The notes: generated by a model from the letters alone, not told the origin. A stretch of 64,000 nucleotides of DNA from Nostocales cyanobacterium HT-58-2 (GCA_002163975.1 CP019636.1:4529501-4593500), one strand, 5' to 3'. Shown: positions 25,012 to 35,295, numbered from the stretch's first letter. Numbers and translations are program-made.

Positions 25012-27731
25012 ATTTTAATCTCTAATAGGGATTCGTATCAGTTGTAACTTTAGACCCATTTAGTGACAAATCAAACTGGAGCGAATATGTTTCAATCCCT
25101 AATAGGGATTCGTATGAATTGTAACTTTTGCTTGAATGAGCGCTCTTATCTTGTTGCACGTTTCAATCCCTAATAGGGATTCGTATGAATTGTAACTTTG
25201 TTGTCCTTCGTTTCATAATAGAAAATGGTGGTTTCAATCCCTAATAGGGATTCGTATGAATTGTAACGCAGGTTGGATTTCAGCATCTCAAGACTGGAGC
25301 CTTGATGTTTCAATCCCTAATAGGGATTCGTATGAATTGTAACCCTTGAAGAAGGCATTCGATGCTAAACTCATGATGTGTTTCAATCCCTAATAGGGAT
25401 TCGTATGAATTGTAACTTGTCTGGACATTCTCTGGTGAGATGTTCAGTCGTCGTTTCAATCCCTAATAGGGATTCGTATGAATTGTAACCTCTCTCTCCC
25501 AGTCAGCGCTGACAATAAAAGCTGTTTCAATCCCTAATAGGGATTCGTATGAATTGTAACGCTAGCCCATTTTAGCCAACACCCAAGAAACTAAGTTTCA
25601 ATCCCTAATAGGGATTCGTATGAATTGTAACTCAACTTGGGGTTTCTGTATATGCGCCAAAGTACATACGTTTCAATCCCTAATAGGGATTCGTATGAAT
25701 TGTAACGAGAAGGTGTTGAATGGTTTGTAAGAAACAGTCGTGTTTCAATCCCTAATAGGGATTCGTATGAATTGTAACCTGCTAAGGAATTACTGAAGAG
25801 CATAGACCCACAAGTTTCAATCCCTAATAGGGATTCGTATGAATTGTAACTACTCTTCGATGCGTTTTTCTGAGAGAATAGTGGGTTTCAATCCCTAATA
25901 GGGATTCGTATGAATTGTAACTCTGAAGTACTTCAGAAATAAATAATCATAATAAAGTTTCAATCCCTAATAGGGATTCGTATGAATTGTAACTTTTGTT
26001 CGTCTAACGTAAATGCTGAGTCTTCTTTGTTTCAATCCCTAATAGGGATTCGTATGAATTGTAACGGATATGTTGTGGAGCCGTATGTGGTTGCAGTATG
26101 TTTCAATCCCTAATAGGGATTCGTATGAATTGTAACAAAATACTGGGAGTACGTAAGAGCATTGCTGTGTGTTTCAATCCCTAATAGGGATTCGTATGAA
26201 TTGTAACGACAGAGGAGGAATCTTGGAAATTACGAGCTTTACGTTTCAATCCCTAATAGGGATTCGTATGAATTGTAACAACTACCGCTGTGAGCGCTCA
26301 AAACGACTTGCAAGCCATGAAAGTTTCAATCCCTAATAGGGATTCGTATGAATTGTAACATGGCTTAATTTTAGCCTACAAGCTGCTTGAAACTTACAAG
26401 TTTCAATCCCTAATAGGGATTCGTATGAATTGTAACTTGAGACGCTTGGGGATGCCAGCCGTCACTTCAGGTTTCAATCCCTAATAGGGATTCGTATGAA
26501 TTGTAACTCAGGCATAGCTTACCTAGCTAAAATAACTCTTCTGTTTCAATCCCTAATAGGGATTCGTATGAATTGTAACATGTTCCACAGTGCAGAAGCG
26601 GATGAAACGATGTGTTTCAATCCCTAATAGGGATTCGTATGAATTGTAACATCCCGATTATCACGGGAGTATCCTTACCAGATAGGTTTCAATCCCTAAT
26701 AGGGATTCGTATGAATTGTAACTATGACCACTACGGTAAGTATATTTGCGGTGCGGTTTCAATCCCTAATAGGGATTCGTATGAATTGTAACCTCTGTTG
26801 TTCTCACAACGATAATTACTAACAAAAACTGTTTCAATCCCTAATAGGGATTCGTATGAATTGTAACTTTATGCCTCAAACCTTTCTCAAGTCATCAAAC
26901 AGTTTCAATCCCTAATAGGGATTCGTATGAATTGTAACGTACTATCTAGACTGGCGCGAGAAAGTCTAAGACTGTTTCAATCCCTAATAGGGATTCGTAT
27001 GAATTGTAACACGTGCTTTCTAAACTTGCAGTGACCGCACCATGTTTCAATCCCTAATAGGGATTCGTATGAATTGTAACACTTTACGTGCGTTAGCAAC
27101 AGACGTAGACAAATCGTTTCAATCCCTAATAGGGATTCGTATGAATTGTAACTTAAATCTCAGCAACAAACAGATTGAGGAAATTGTTTCAATCCCTAAT
27201 AGGGATTCGTATGAATTGTAACTTAATAGAGAAAGACGAAGTCTATTATGATTGGCATGTTTCAATCCCTAATAGGGATTCGTATGAATTGTAACAACTC
27301 AATAGGTTTGAACAAGCAGAAAATATTATAGTTTCAATCCCTAATAGGGATTCGTATGAATTGTAACAAATCTTGGTTTTTACAAGTTCAGTGGAATGAT
27401 TCAGTTTCAATCCCTAATAGGGATTCGTATGAATTGTAACTCAATACCTTGCTCATACGTTATCCTAACCGGATATGTTTCAATCCCTAATAGGGATTCG
27501 TATGAATTGTAACTCTAGACGACTTCTGAGAAGGCTCTCTGGCAGAGGTTTCAATCCCTAATAGGGATTCGTATGAATTGTAACCGGGTGGTACGCGAGC
27601 AGCAGGTGGACCAATTGCGTTTCAATCCCTAATAGGGATTCGTATGAATTGTAACTGCAAAACAGTCACGTCACAAAGAGCGATCGCGGACTTAGTTTCA
27701 ATCCCTAATAGGGATTCGTATGAATTGTAAC
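25012..27731 (-). CRISPR. CRISPR array, 38 repeats and 37 spacers, transcribed on the minus strand
   Basis: The 37-base repeat begins GTTTCAATCCCTAATAGGG on the plus strand and ends GAATTGTAAC; 37 copies appear near-identical. The copy at 25012-25048 has five mismatches. Spacers are 33-43 bases and I saw no duplicates. Read on the minus strand the repeat ends ATTGAAAC, the usual 8-base crRNA handle of type I and III systems, so the leader is on the right (from 27732) and the degenerate copy is the old, leader-distal end. The two facts agree. The repeat holds an AATCCC/GGGATT hairpin. No cas gene lies in the window; subtype (I-D, I-B or III) cannot be set here. Confidence 0.98.
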
Positions 27732-28070
27732 ACGTCTAGAAGGCGATTGATCATGATCGCAGTTAAAGATGGAAAATTAGTTATTAACCCTTCAAAGCCT
27801 TGCGTGATGAATTGTTTAGCCATTTTTTTGTTTCAGTTTAAAAATACACCCACCCTTCCGCGCAGCAATATTTTTGGTCGAGTTTATTTTACCTGCCATG
27901 ACACTCATTCTACAGTACGACACTCTAGAAGAGCCGCTCTTCGGAAGCATCGCCTCTAAGGGGCAGGCATAGGTGCGATCTGCGCTAGCCTGCGGCAACG
28001 CCAAGGGCGAACGCAGCAGCGCTTCGCTATCGCACGAGGGATATTTCCACCAGCAGTGATGACTCACTTA
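27732..28070 (-). promoter_or_regulatory. Putative CRISPR leader region
   Basis: Sequence flanking the leader-proximal end of the array as judged from repeat orientation. It has no convincing ORF and is AT-rich between about 27770 and 27900 with A/T runs. A near-palindrome GCGATTGATCATGATCGC lies just outside the last repeat (about 27742-27760). The outer part is overlapped by a repeat element. Extent of the leader is estimated. Confidence 0.5.
27962..28045. repeat. GC-rich cyanobacterial intergenic repeat
   Basis: A mosaic of short inverted repeats: GTGCGAT at the left pairs with ATCGCAC at the right, with CTAGCCTGCGGCAACGCC and GGGCGAACGCAGCAGCGC between. It is far more GC-rich than its surroundings. 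A shorter relative lies at 37720-37772. It could have been inserted beside the CRISPR leader. Confidence 0.65.
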
Positions 28071-28456
28071 ATTATTAAGAATAAAAAGTTAAGAATAAAA
28101 AGAGTAAAAATTCCTCTTTTTGTGGGAAATATTTCTCAAATTGAAGGTTACTCGCTTCTCAGCCGAGAAATATTTTGGTAATCTACTTCTCATCCAAAAT
28201 AAGCTTTGTTGACTACTTTACTCGTAAACCTGGGTATAAGTATAGCGTTGCTTGCGCCGGAAAATCTGGAATTTTACGGTGTAGCATATATCCTCACAAA
28301 TGTACAGTTGGACTAATTCATTCAACCAACTTGTTGATTTTATCCATTGTTAACATTTCATCGCATAAGACTTGTTGAGGACAAGTTAACTGTTCTTAAT
28401 TTGGTAGCATAACTCTTTCCAGCCTCGCACAACTTTAAGTATTCGTTGTTGAATTT
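28046..28456. other. Intergenic region before the nitrilase-family gene
   Basis: About 410 AT-rich bases. A duplication AAGAATAAAAAG (near 28077-28100) and a partly self-complementary AGAAATATT / AATATTTCT pair (about 28126-28175) are visible. A 67-codon plus ORF at 28175 has no ribosome binding site and is not called. Confidence 0.4.
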
Positions 28457-29275
28457 ATGAAGTCTTATCTAGCCGCCGCTATTCAAATGACCAGTGTGCC
28501 GAATATACAAAAGAACTTGGCACAAGCAGAGGAATTCATCGATTTGGCCGTGCGTCAGGGTGCTGAATTGATTGGTTTGCCAGAAAACTTCGCCTTTATG
28601 GGAGAAGAAAATGAAAAAATGGCTCAAGCTGAGGCGATCGCCCAAGAAACAGAAAAATTTCTAAGAACGATGGCGCAGCGTTTTCAAGTTACTATCCTGG
28701 GTGGAGGCTTTCCAGTTCCTGTAGACAATACCAGCAATAGGGTTTACAATACTGCCTTACTCATTGATCCGAGTGGTCAAGAACTCGCTCGTTACCAAAA
28801 GGTACACCTATTTGACGTTAACGTGCCAGATGGCAACACCTATCGAGAATCCGCTACAGTCATGGCTGGAAAGCAATTGCCCCCTGTCTACTTCTCTCAA
28901 GAACTGGGTAATATAGGGCTATCGGTTTGCTATGATGTTCGCTTTCCTGAACTCTACCGACACATAGCTTACAAAGGCGGGGACGTTATATTTGTACCTG
29001 CTGCGTTTACTGCTTTCACAGGCAAAGACCATTGGCAAGTCTTACTGCAAGCACGTGCTATTGAAAATACCTGCTACGTTATTGCTCCTGCACAAACCGG
29101 AATAAATTACGCCCGTCGCCAAACTCATGGACACGCCATGATTATAGATCCTTGGGGAGTGATATTAGCAGATGCTGGTGAGCAGCCAGGAGTTGCAATA
29201 GCAGAAATTAATCCTTTGAGGCTGGAACAAGTCCGCCGTCAAATGCCTAGTCTGCAACACCGTGTTTTTGTGTAA
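28457..29275 (+). CDS. Carbon-nitrogen hydrolase (nitrilase superfamily, NIT2/omega-amidase-like)
   Basis: A 272-residue amidase with the Glu-Lys-Cys triad: Glu43 in GLPENFAFMG, Lys115 in ARYQKVHLFDV and Cys158 in GLSVCYDVRFPELY. The sequence around these residues and the length match the Nit1/Nit2 branch, which removes the amide from deaminated glutathione or alpha-keto acid amides (metabolite repair). The exact substrate is not read from sequence. It stands alone, transcribed away from the CRISPR array. Confidence 0.92.
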   Translation: MKSYLAAAIQMTSVPNIQKNLAQAEEFIDLAVRQGAELIGLPENFAFMGEENEKMAQAEAIAQETEKFLRTMAQRFQVTILGGGFPVPVDNTSNRVYNTALLIDPSGQELARYQKVHLFDVNVPDGNTYRESATVMAGKQLPPVYFSQELGNIGLSVCYDVRFPELYRHIAYKGGDVIFVPAAFTAFTGKDHWQVLLQARAIENTCYVIAPAQTGINYARRQTHGHAMIIDPWGVILADAGEQPGVAIAEINPLRLEQVRRQMPSLQHRVFV

Positions 29276-29364
29276 TTTTACTTAATTCGCATTCCAGATT
29301 TCCCCGATTTGCTTACTAGGTTGCTATGGACACACATCTGGGAAAAAATCTTCTCAAAGCTCTT

Positions 29365-29488
29365 TAGGCTGGAAGCCTGGGGCTAAATAAGCAAAGCCTG
29401 CGGAGGCAGGCTAGAAAAATTATTTGTCTATGTAGTCCATGAAGATGGGCTTTGTTCATGTAGCCCCAAGCTTTAACTTGAGGGCGAA
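29365..29488. repeat. Mosaic inverted-repeat element
   Basis: Contains AGGCTGGAAGCCT, then GGGGCTA pairing with TAGCCCC at 29461-29467, and the internal hairpin AGCCTGCGGAGGCAGGCT at 29395-29412. The nested symmetry suggests a small non-autonomous mobile element or its remnant in the 495-base gap (29276-29770) before the deacetylase gene. The rest of that gap shows nothing else clear. Confidence 0.65.
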
Positions 29489-29770
29489 TTTATGTGTACA
29501 CCGTACGGAACTTAACGAGTGGCAAGCTCAGTCTAAACATCAAAACAATCTTGTTTAAGCTCAGCAAATTGCTAAGTTTGAATATGTTGTCACAAATATC
29601 TACTTCCTGTAGAAGTGCTGATTTAAATCTTAAAGATTTTTTATTCTTTTATTAACTATTCTTTATACTTTTATTTCTTTTCGTTATGACGAATCGGGAA
29701 TAAAGTGTAAGCGTTACTCTGACTGAAGCTAATGCACTATTACAAAGCGGAAGCGTTTTGAAAGCTAAGT

Positions 29771-31714
29771 ATGAAGCTCATTCCTAATCATTGTATCCTG
29801 AAATACATATTTTTAAATTTCCATAGCCGAATCATTTTTTCTGCCCTGATTTGTGGATTGTTTACTGCTTCAGGATTGTTACCACAAATGAGTGTTGCTC
29901 AATCTTCTGCTTCACAACAAGTTGAACCTGACAGCACTACAACAACGAGCGAATCTTGTAGTAATAATGCGATGAGTCTAAATAACCAAGTTTCCCGCGT
30001 GGCTGATAATTTGGTTTTGGCATCCACTTGGGTAAGTAAGCCTAATTGGGGATTAGAAAACATTGTGGGGGCGATCGGTCCGTACGTCTTTGCCTTTTTG
30101 AATCGCAGTGCTTGGCCCAGCATCAATGAACGGGCAAAGCAGGCAAGAGTCCCTATTGTTATGTATCATGATATACTACCAAAAAAACAAGTCTTTTTTG
30201 ATGTCACTCCTGAAGAATTAGAACAGCATTTTCAACTCCTCAAAGAGAATGGCATCACTCCCATCAGTCTTGACCAGTTAATGACTCATTTACAGACAGG
30301 AATGCCACTCCCAGAAAAACCTGTGTTGTTGACATTCGATGATGGTTACGGGGGGCATTACGAGTATGTCTATCCATTGCTCAAAAAATACGGTTACCCT
30401 GCCGTATTTTCCATTTACACCAAAGGTGTCGGCAACAACGCTGGTCGAACTCATGTCAGTTGGGAACAACTCAAGGAAATGGCAGATGACCCCTTAGTAA
30501 CAATTGCATCTCACAGCGTCAGTCACCCACCAGATTTAACAGTTTTGCCACCTGAACAAATTCAAAAAGAAGTTGTCGAGTCTAAAGCAATGCTGGAAGC
30601 AACTTTAGGCATTCCCATTCGCTACTTCACTTATCCTGCTGGAAAATACAATGAGCAAGTTGCAAGTTTGGTGCAAGCAGCAGGATATGATCTAGCACTG
30701 ACCATGAATGATGTGGATGAGCGTTTTGCAGGTCAATCGGAAAGTTTATTAGCAGTTTCCCGTTTCGGTCAATCCAGAATCAAAGATGTGATTACCCAAG
30801 CTTGGGGAGGACCCCAATTACCAAGCTGGAAAATCGGCTTTGATTTTGCAAGTCCAGTGCAAAGAACTGACCTCACCATTGACAAAATTCCTCTCATCTT
30901 AGTTTCCGGTGGCAAACCGATCACCATCCACGCTGATAGCCGTTATACAGTGAAGGAAATTTTGGCTAAAAGTAACACCAATGCCGTTGCTGCTGTGGAT
31001 GGGGGTTTCTTCTCCCTGAAATCCTTAAATTCTAATGTGATGATTGGACCTGTCTTAAGCCAAGTAACCAAACAATTCATTCCAGGTAACAATGGTGATA
31101 ACCAAAAACTAGGCGGACGTCCTTTGGTATTGGTTAGTCCTCATGAAGTGCGCTTTATTCCCTTTGATCCACTCAAGCACAACACTTTAGAGGGGATACA
31201 AGCTGAAATGCCAGAAGTGACTGATGCTTTTGTTGCAGCAGCGTGGTTAGTGAAAGATGGTCAACCCCGTGAAGCAAGCACTTTTAACGGTCTTTTTGGC
31301 TTTGATGCACCACGTTATCGGGCTTTTTGGGGGATTAATCAAAATAAACAAGCTACTATCGGCGTTTCTCTAGAATCTGTTGACTCTATATCTTTGGGAG
31401 TCGCACTGGTGAAAGCTGGGTTACAAGATGTGGTTATGGTTGATTCTGGTCAAAGCACTTCCTTGGTTTACCACGGAGAGTCTCTTGTACGTTATGAACC
31501 TCGTCCTGTCCCACATGCGGTTGCACTGTTAGCACCACCCTCAATGGCTAACTCCTCGTGCGTTTTAGTGGAAAATAAAACAAAACAGCAAACAGACACT
31601 GCAGTATCAGTTCTCTCAAAGGAGAAAACCTCCGTACGAGGTACAGTTCATGCTTTAAGAAGCCACAGCTATAAAAGATTCGTGCAAAACAAAACAAAAC
31701 ATCGGAGAACTTAA
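29771..31714 (+). CDS. Polysaccharide deacetylase fused to a phosphodiester-glycosidase-like (DUF2233) domain
   Basis: A 647-residue exported protein. A signal peptide or anchor lies in the first ~45 residues. The NodB-type deacetylase domain (about 125-310) has VPIVMYHDI, LLTFDDGYGGHYEY with the catalytic and metal Asp, IASHSVSHPPDL with the metal His pair, and YFTYPAGKYN. From about 360 to 600 there is a second domain with TNAVAAVDGGFFS, GGRPLVLVS, and DVVMVDSGQSTSLVY, typical of the NAGPA/DUF2233 family. The two activities together point to remodelling of an exopolysaccharide or wall glycan. The last 45 residues are basic and low in complexity. The pairing in one chain is unusual to me. 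Confidence 0.9.
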   Translation: MKLIPNHCILKYIFLNFHSRIIFSALICGLFTASGLLPQMSVAQSSASQQVEPDSTTTTSESCSNNAMSLNNQVSRVADNLVLASTWVSKPNWGLENIVGAIGPYVFAFLNRSAWPSINERAKQARVPIVMYHDILPKKQVFFDVTPEELEQHFQLLKENGITPISLDQLMTHLQTGMPLPEKPVLLTFDDGYGGHYEYVYPLLKKYGYPAVFSIYTKGVGNNAGRTHVSWEQLKEMADDPLVTIASHSVSHPPDLTVLPPEQIQKEVVESKAMLEATLGIPIRYFTYPAGKYNEQVASLVQAAGYDLALTMNDVDERFAGQSESLLAVSRFGQSRIKDVITQAWGGPQLPSWKIGFDFASPVQRTDLTIDKIPLILVSGGKPITIHADSRYTVKEILAKSNTNAVAAVDGGFFSLKSLNSNVMIGPVLSQVTKQFIPGNNGDNQKLGGRPLVLVSPHEVRFIPFDPLKHNTLEGIQAEMPEVTDAFVAAAWLVKDGQPREASTFNGLFGFDAPRYRAFWGINQNKQATIGVSLESVDSISLGVALVKAGLQDVVMVDSGQSTSLVYHGESLVRYEPRPVPHAVALLAPPSMANSSCVLVENKTKQQTDTAVSVLSKEKTSVRGTVHALRSHSYKRFVQNKTKHRRT

Positions 31715-31741
31715 GTTTGTAGATTGGGCAGGACACTTCCA

Positions 31742-34700
31742 TTACCCACTGCTATAGTTAACACGGTTCATTTGCCCAACCGCGTTTGCGATCGCCAAAG
31801 CTAATTCAGTAGGGTCTACTGGCTTAGTCACGTGTTTTTCAAACCCGGCTGATAATGCTTGCTGTTGATTCATCTCTCCAGCATAGGCTGTGAGGGCGAT
31901 CGCCCTCACTTGTCCCCCCAGTTCTTCTGGTAAAGCTCGGATTTGACGAATCAGCGTATAGCCATCAACTTCCGGCATACCGATATCGCTCAACAATAAA
32001 TCCGGGTGCCACTCTGCCAGCACAGAAAGTACCTCCTTTGCTGATGCAAGGGCACGCACTTCAACGCCATACTCTTCTAGTATGAAGGTTATCAAGTCTA
32101 AGTTGTCTGCATCATCATCAACAACGAGTACTCGTAGACCTTTTAAATTGGGCAAATCATCAGATTTCATATCCCTATGATTATTCATCTGTTGTACAGC
32201 TGTTTTTAAGGGCAAAGTCACGGTAAAAGTCGCTCCTTGCCCTACTCCCGGACTATCTGCTTTAACAGAGCCACCATGAAATTCCACTAAGCGACGGACA
32301 ATTGCCAGTCCTAGCCCCAAGCCGCCAAATTGACGATTTGTGGTACTATTCTCTTGACGAAAATAATCAAAAACGTAAGGTAAAAAGTTAGGGTTAATGC
32401 CCTTTCCTGTATCACTAACAGTAATATGAGCATTTGTGCCAATGGACTCCAATCGGACGTCCACTCGACCTCCATTTGGTGTAAACTTCACTGCATTGGA
32501 AAGAAAATTCCACACTATTTGCTGCAAGCGGCTGGAATCACCTAAAACAACGGCATGATTGGCATGAATATCTAGGTTCATCTCAATTGCCTTGGCTTCG
32601 GCTGCTAAACGCACAGTTTCAATCGCAGCTTCAACAATTGAAACTAGGTTAACTGAGGAAATATTCAGGTTGAGTTGACCGCGAATAATACGTGAAATAT
32701 CCAGCAAATCAGCAATAATTTGTATTTGCACTTGAGCATTCCGCTCAATCGTCTCTAAGGCACGAGCAACAGTTGCTTCATCAAACTTTCGAGTGCGAAG
32801 AAGTTTCGCCCAACCGAGAATTGGATTGAGTGGCGATCGTAATTCGTGAGAAAGCACTGCAAGAAACTCATCCTTAATACTGTTTGCTTGAGCTAATTCA
32901 GTAGCCTGTTGCTGTAGCCGATTTTCTAGCTGCTTGCGTTCGGTGATGTCAAACGACATACCTGCAAGCATCTTTTTCCCAGAGACATCTTCTATGGGAA
33001 ATTTAAAGGACATCCAATAGCGTTCCCCATCTGATTGTGGTAGCGTCTCTTGTATCTCTATGGGCTTGCCTGCAGCAAGGACAACCTTGTCATTCTCTCG
33101 AATCTGCTGTGCAATTTCGCTTGACAAAATGTCGAAATCTGTCTTCCCCAAAATATCAGCCTGCTTGCAGTTGGTCCAATGCTCTGTGACTGGGTTGACA
33201 AAAAGGTAATGCCCCTCCTCATCTTTGATAAAAGCTGTACCAGGAATATTGTTCATGAAACTCCAGAACAATTGTTGGCTCTTGGCAAGCTCTTCCTCGG
33301 CTCGTTTCCGCTCAATAAATTGACCAATCTCGCTGCCAATACTTGCCATCATCTCAAGCAAATCTTCATCCGGCTCCTGAACTTTGTCACTAAAGCACTC
33401 AATAACGCCTAAAATTTCCTGTTCCAGTCGAATGGGGAAAGCAAATACTCCATGCAGCCCTACTTTAACAGCTGCTGAGGCTCTGGGGAAGTTTTCATCT
33501 TCAATGAGATCTACGATCCAAGTAGGTTGACCACTTGCCCAAACACATCCAGGTAACCCTTCTCCTAAAGCAAAGGTTATGCGTTGTTTGACCTCTGTGA
33601 ACTCTTTAACATCCAAGGAGGGTATGTGCCAATGATTGGTATAGTACAGCAAGTTTGACTGATGCTCTAATCCCCAAAAAATGCCTAATTGCCATCCCAA
33701 GCTTTCACATAAAGATTGCAAAATTGCTGGCATTGCATCACCAACTGTTTTCGCTTCAGCAAGAACGCGGCTCACTGCATACTGTAAGAGTTTACGCTGC
33801 TCGGAGCGTTTGCGCTCTGTCACATCTGTAACCATGCTAAGAATGCCGAGGAGTTCACCATTCTCACTGAAAATTCGGCTGGAACGCGAAAGAATCCAAA
33901 CAGATGATCCGTCTTTACGACGAAGACGAAAGTCATGCTCTTCTGTCAAGCCTTGCTTCTTGTGCTTAAAGTTACGCTTCGCTTCTGCTAAGTCTGTTTT
34001 GTCAACGTAATCGAATGCAGAACGACCAAGCATTTCTTCCATAGAGTAGCCTAACATCTGAGCCAACCGAGAGTTCACGTAAGTCGTCTGGCTTTGAGCG
34101 TCATTCAACCAGATGCCCTCATTTGCTGTCTCAACAATGCGTCGGTACTTTTCTTCACTCTCCCGCAACGCCTTTTCTGTCTGCTTAAGCCGAGTTAAAT
34201 CAAGAACAAAACTGATTACATTCTCTCTTGACTCGTCCTCTATGATAGCTGCGCCAACAATAATCGGAACCCGACGACCGTCTTTGGCGATGAATGCCTT
34301 TTCATAGGGTGAGTTTTTCCCTTTGGTCATTAATTCTTCATAGGCAGGCACATCTAAATGACGCAGATCTGGCGGTGTCATGTCGTCCCAACGCACTCGC
34401 TCTGCTAGCACATCTTCTTGAGTGTAGCCTACCATTTTGAGAAAGGCATTGTTAGCTTCGGTGATAGCACCGTATATATCGCATGAGACAACCCCAATAA
34501 TGTCAGAGTCAACCAAACGCCGAAACTTTGCCTCACTCACTTGTAGCAATTGTAAACTCTGTTGGGTCCGCTTTTGGGCTTTAAGTAATGCGCCTGATAA
34601 GGTGCTAATTAAAATCCCTTCTAGTATGAATATCAGCACCCGTGAAATATTAATTGCATCTAAAGCGAATTCATAGCGTGAATTCCCCATAAACAAGTAG

Positions 34701-34942
34701 TTAGCAGTCAAGGCAGATAACAAGGTAGCGAAAACACCTGGTTTGTGACCACCATACCAAGCGCTTAGCATGATTGCGCCAAAAAACAATAAAAAAGGCG
34801 ACTTGGTCATCTCAAGCCAGGGATCAAGCACTACCATCAGGACAAGGGCAATTACAATGCTGACAATAGCAACTCCATAGGTCAGCAGTCGATTACGTAT
34901 CGTTTCAGTATGTTTTAGTCTCCAAGAGGTACGCTGAATCAT
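31742..34942 (-). CDS. Hybrid sensor histidine kinase: DUF4118-like, three PAS, GAF, HisKA, HATPase, receiver
   Basis: A 1066-residue multi-sensor kinase. In order: a four-span DUF4118-like region (about 15-120); PAS (about 138-260); PAS (about 262-385); GAF (about 390-545, containing LGEGLPGCVWASGQPTWI); PAS (about 560-675); HisKA with His in AVLSHELRSPLNPI; HATPase with FLSNAVKFTPNGG, VSDTGKGI and GGLGLGLAIVRRL; and a C-terminal receiver with phospho-acceptor Asp in LLLSDIGMPEVDG. No output DNA-binding domain exists, so phosphate must pass to a separate protein. The gene is monocistronic, and its end is 27 bases from the convergent deacetylase fusion gene. Confidence 0.95.
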   Translation of the reverse strand: MIQRTSWRLKHTETIRNRLLTYGVAIVSIVIALVLMVVLDPWLEMTKSPFLLFFGAIMLSAWYGGHKPGVFATLLSALTANYLFMGNSRYEFALDAINISRVLIFILEGILISTLSGALLKAQKRTQQSLQLLQVSEAKFRRLVDSDIIGVVSCDIYGAITEANNAFLKMVGYTQEDVLAERVRWDDMTPPDLRHLDVPAYEELMTKGKNSPYEKAFIAKDGRRVPIIVGAAIIEDESRENVISFVLDLTRLKQTEKALRESEEKYRRIVETANEGIWLNDAQSQTTYVNSRLAQMLGYSMEEMLGRSAFDYVDKTDLAEAKRNFKHKKQGLTEEHDFRLRRKDGSSVWILSRSSRIFSENGELLGILSMVTDVTERKRSEQRKLLQYAVSRVLAEAKTVGDAMPAILQSLCESLGWQLGIFWGLEHQSNLLYYTNHWHIPSLDVKEFTEVKQRITFALGEGLPGCVWASGQPTWIVDLIEDENFPRASAAVKVGLHGVFAFPIRLEQEILGVIECFSDKVQEPDEDLLEMMASIGSEIGQFIERKRAEEELAKSQQLFWSFMNNIPGTAFIKDEEGHYLFVNPVTEHWTNCKQADILGKTDFDILSSEIAQQIRENDKVVLAAGKPIEIQETLPQSDGERYWMSFKFPIEDVSGKKMLAGMSFDITERKQLENRLQQQATELAQANSIKDEFLAVLSHELRSPLNPILGWAKLLRTRKFDEATVARALETIERNAQVQIQIIADLLDISRIIRGQLNLNISSVNLVSIVEAAIETVRLAAEAKAIEMNLDIHANHAVVLGDSSRLQQIVWNFLSNAVKFTPNGGRVDVRLESIGTNAHITVSDTGKGINPNFLPYVFDYFRQENSTTNRQFGGLGLGLAIVRRLVEFHGGSVKADSPGVGQGATFTVTLPLKTAVQQMNNHRDMKSDDLPNLKGLRVLVVDDDADNLDLITFILEEYGVEVRALASAKEVLSVLAEWHPDLLLSDIGMPEVDGYTLIRQIRALPEELGGQVRAIALTAYAGEMNQQQALSAGFEKHVTKPVDPTELALAIANAVGQMNRVNYSSG

Positions 34943-35259
34943 GGGACTGATTTAGTACATAATTTTTGAGTGTTCAGTAGTATTCCAAGTTTATAAAGCT
35001 AGCAACATAATTCTGTATTTGTTATGTGAGACAATAATTTTGACTTAATAGCAATGTACATTTTGAAGAGTATAGATAACAACGACTTCCCTTTCTTGGG
35101 TGAGCGTTGCCCAAAAAACCTATATGATGAACCTTTGAAAAATTATTAGGCAATACCCACACAACAGAAAACAGCTGTAAGAGGTAATCTATAAAGTTAA
35201 TTATAAGAAAGTAGACAAAGGAACAAACAACTCCTTTTCCCTTTATCCCTAACAAACAA
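34943..35259. other. Intergenic region between fba terminator and hybrid kinase gene
   Basis: Holds the promoter of the hybrid kinase (minus). An 85-codon minus-strand ORF (35022-35279) begins inside the fba terminator, is rich in Cys and Phe, and has no family signal; it is not called. Confidence 0.4.
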
Positions 35260-35295
35260 AACAAAAAACCGGGGAACATAAATATTACCCGGTTG
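35260..35295 (-). terminator. Rho-independent terminator downstream of fba
   Basis: On the minus strand the stem AACCGGG / CCCGGTT encloses a 14-base loop and runs straight into TTTTTTGTTTTGTTTG. This is a textbook intrinsic terminator for the aldolase gene, about 75 bases past its stop codon. Confidence 0.88.

Noticed and set aside
25591..25803. 70-codon minus-strand ORF with repeated YNSYESLLGIET
   Set aside because: It is a translation of CRISPR repeats; the repeated peptide is the repeat itself read in one frame.
28175..28378. 67-codon plus ORF before the nitrilase gene
   Set aside because: No ribosome binding site; composition fits non-coding DNA.
35022..35279. 85-codon minus-strand ORF
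   Set aside because: Its start overlaps the fba terminator and the product is a Cys/Phe-rich jumble without a coherent domain.
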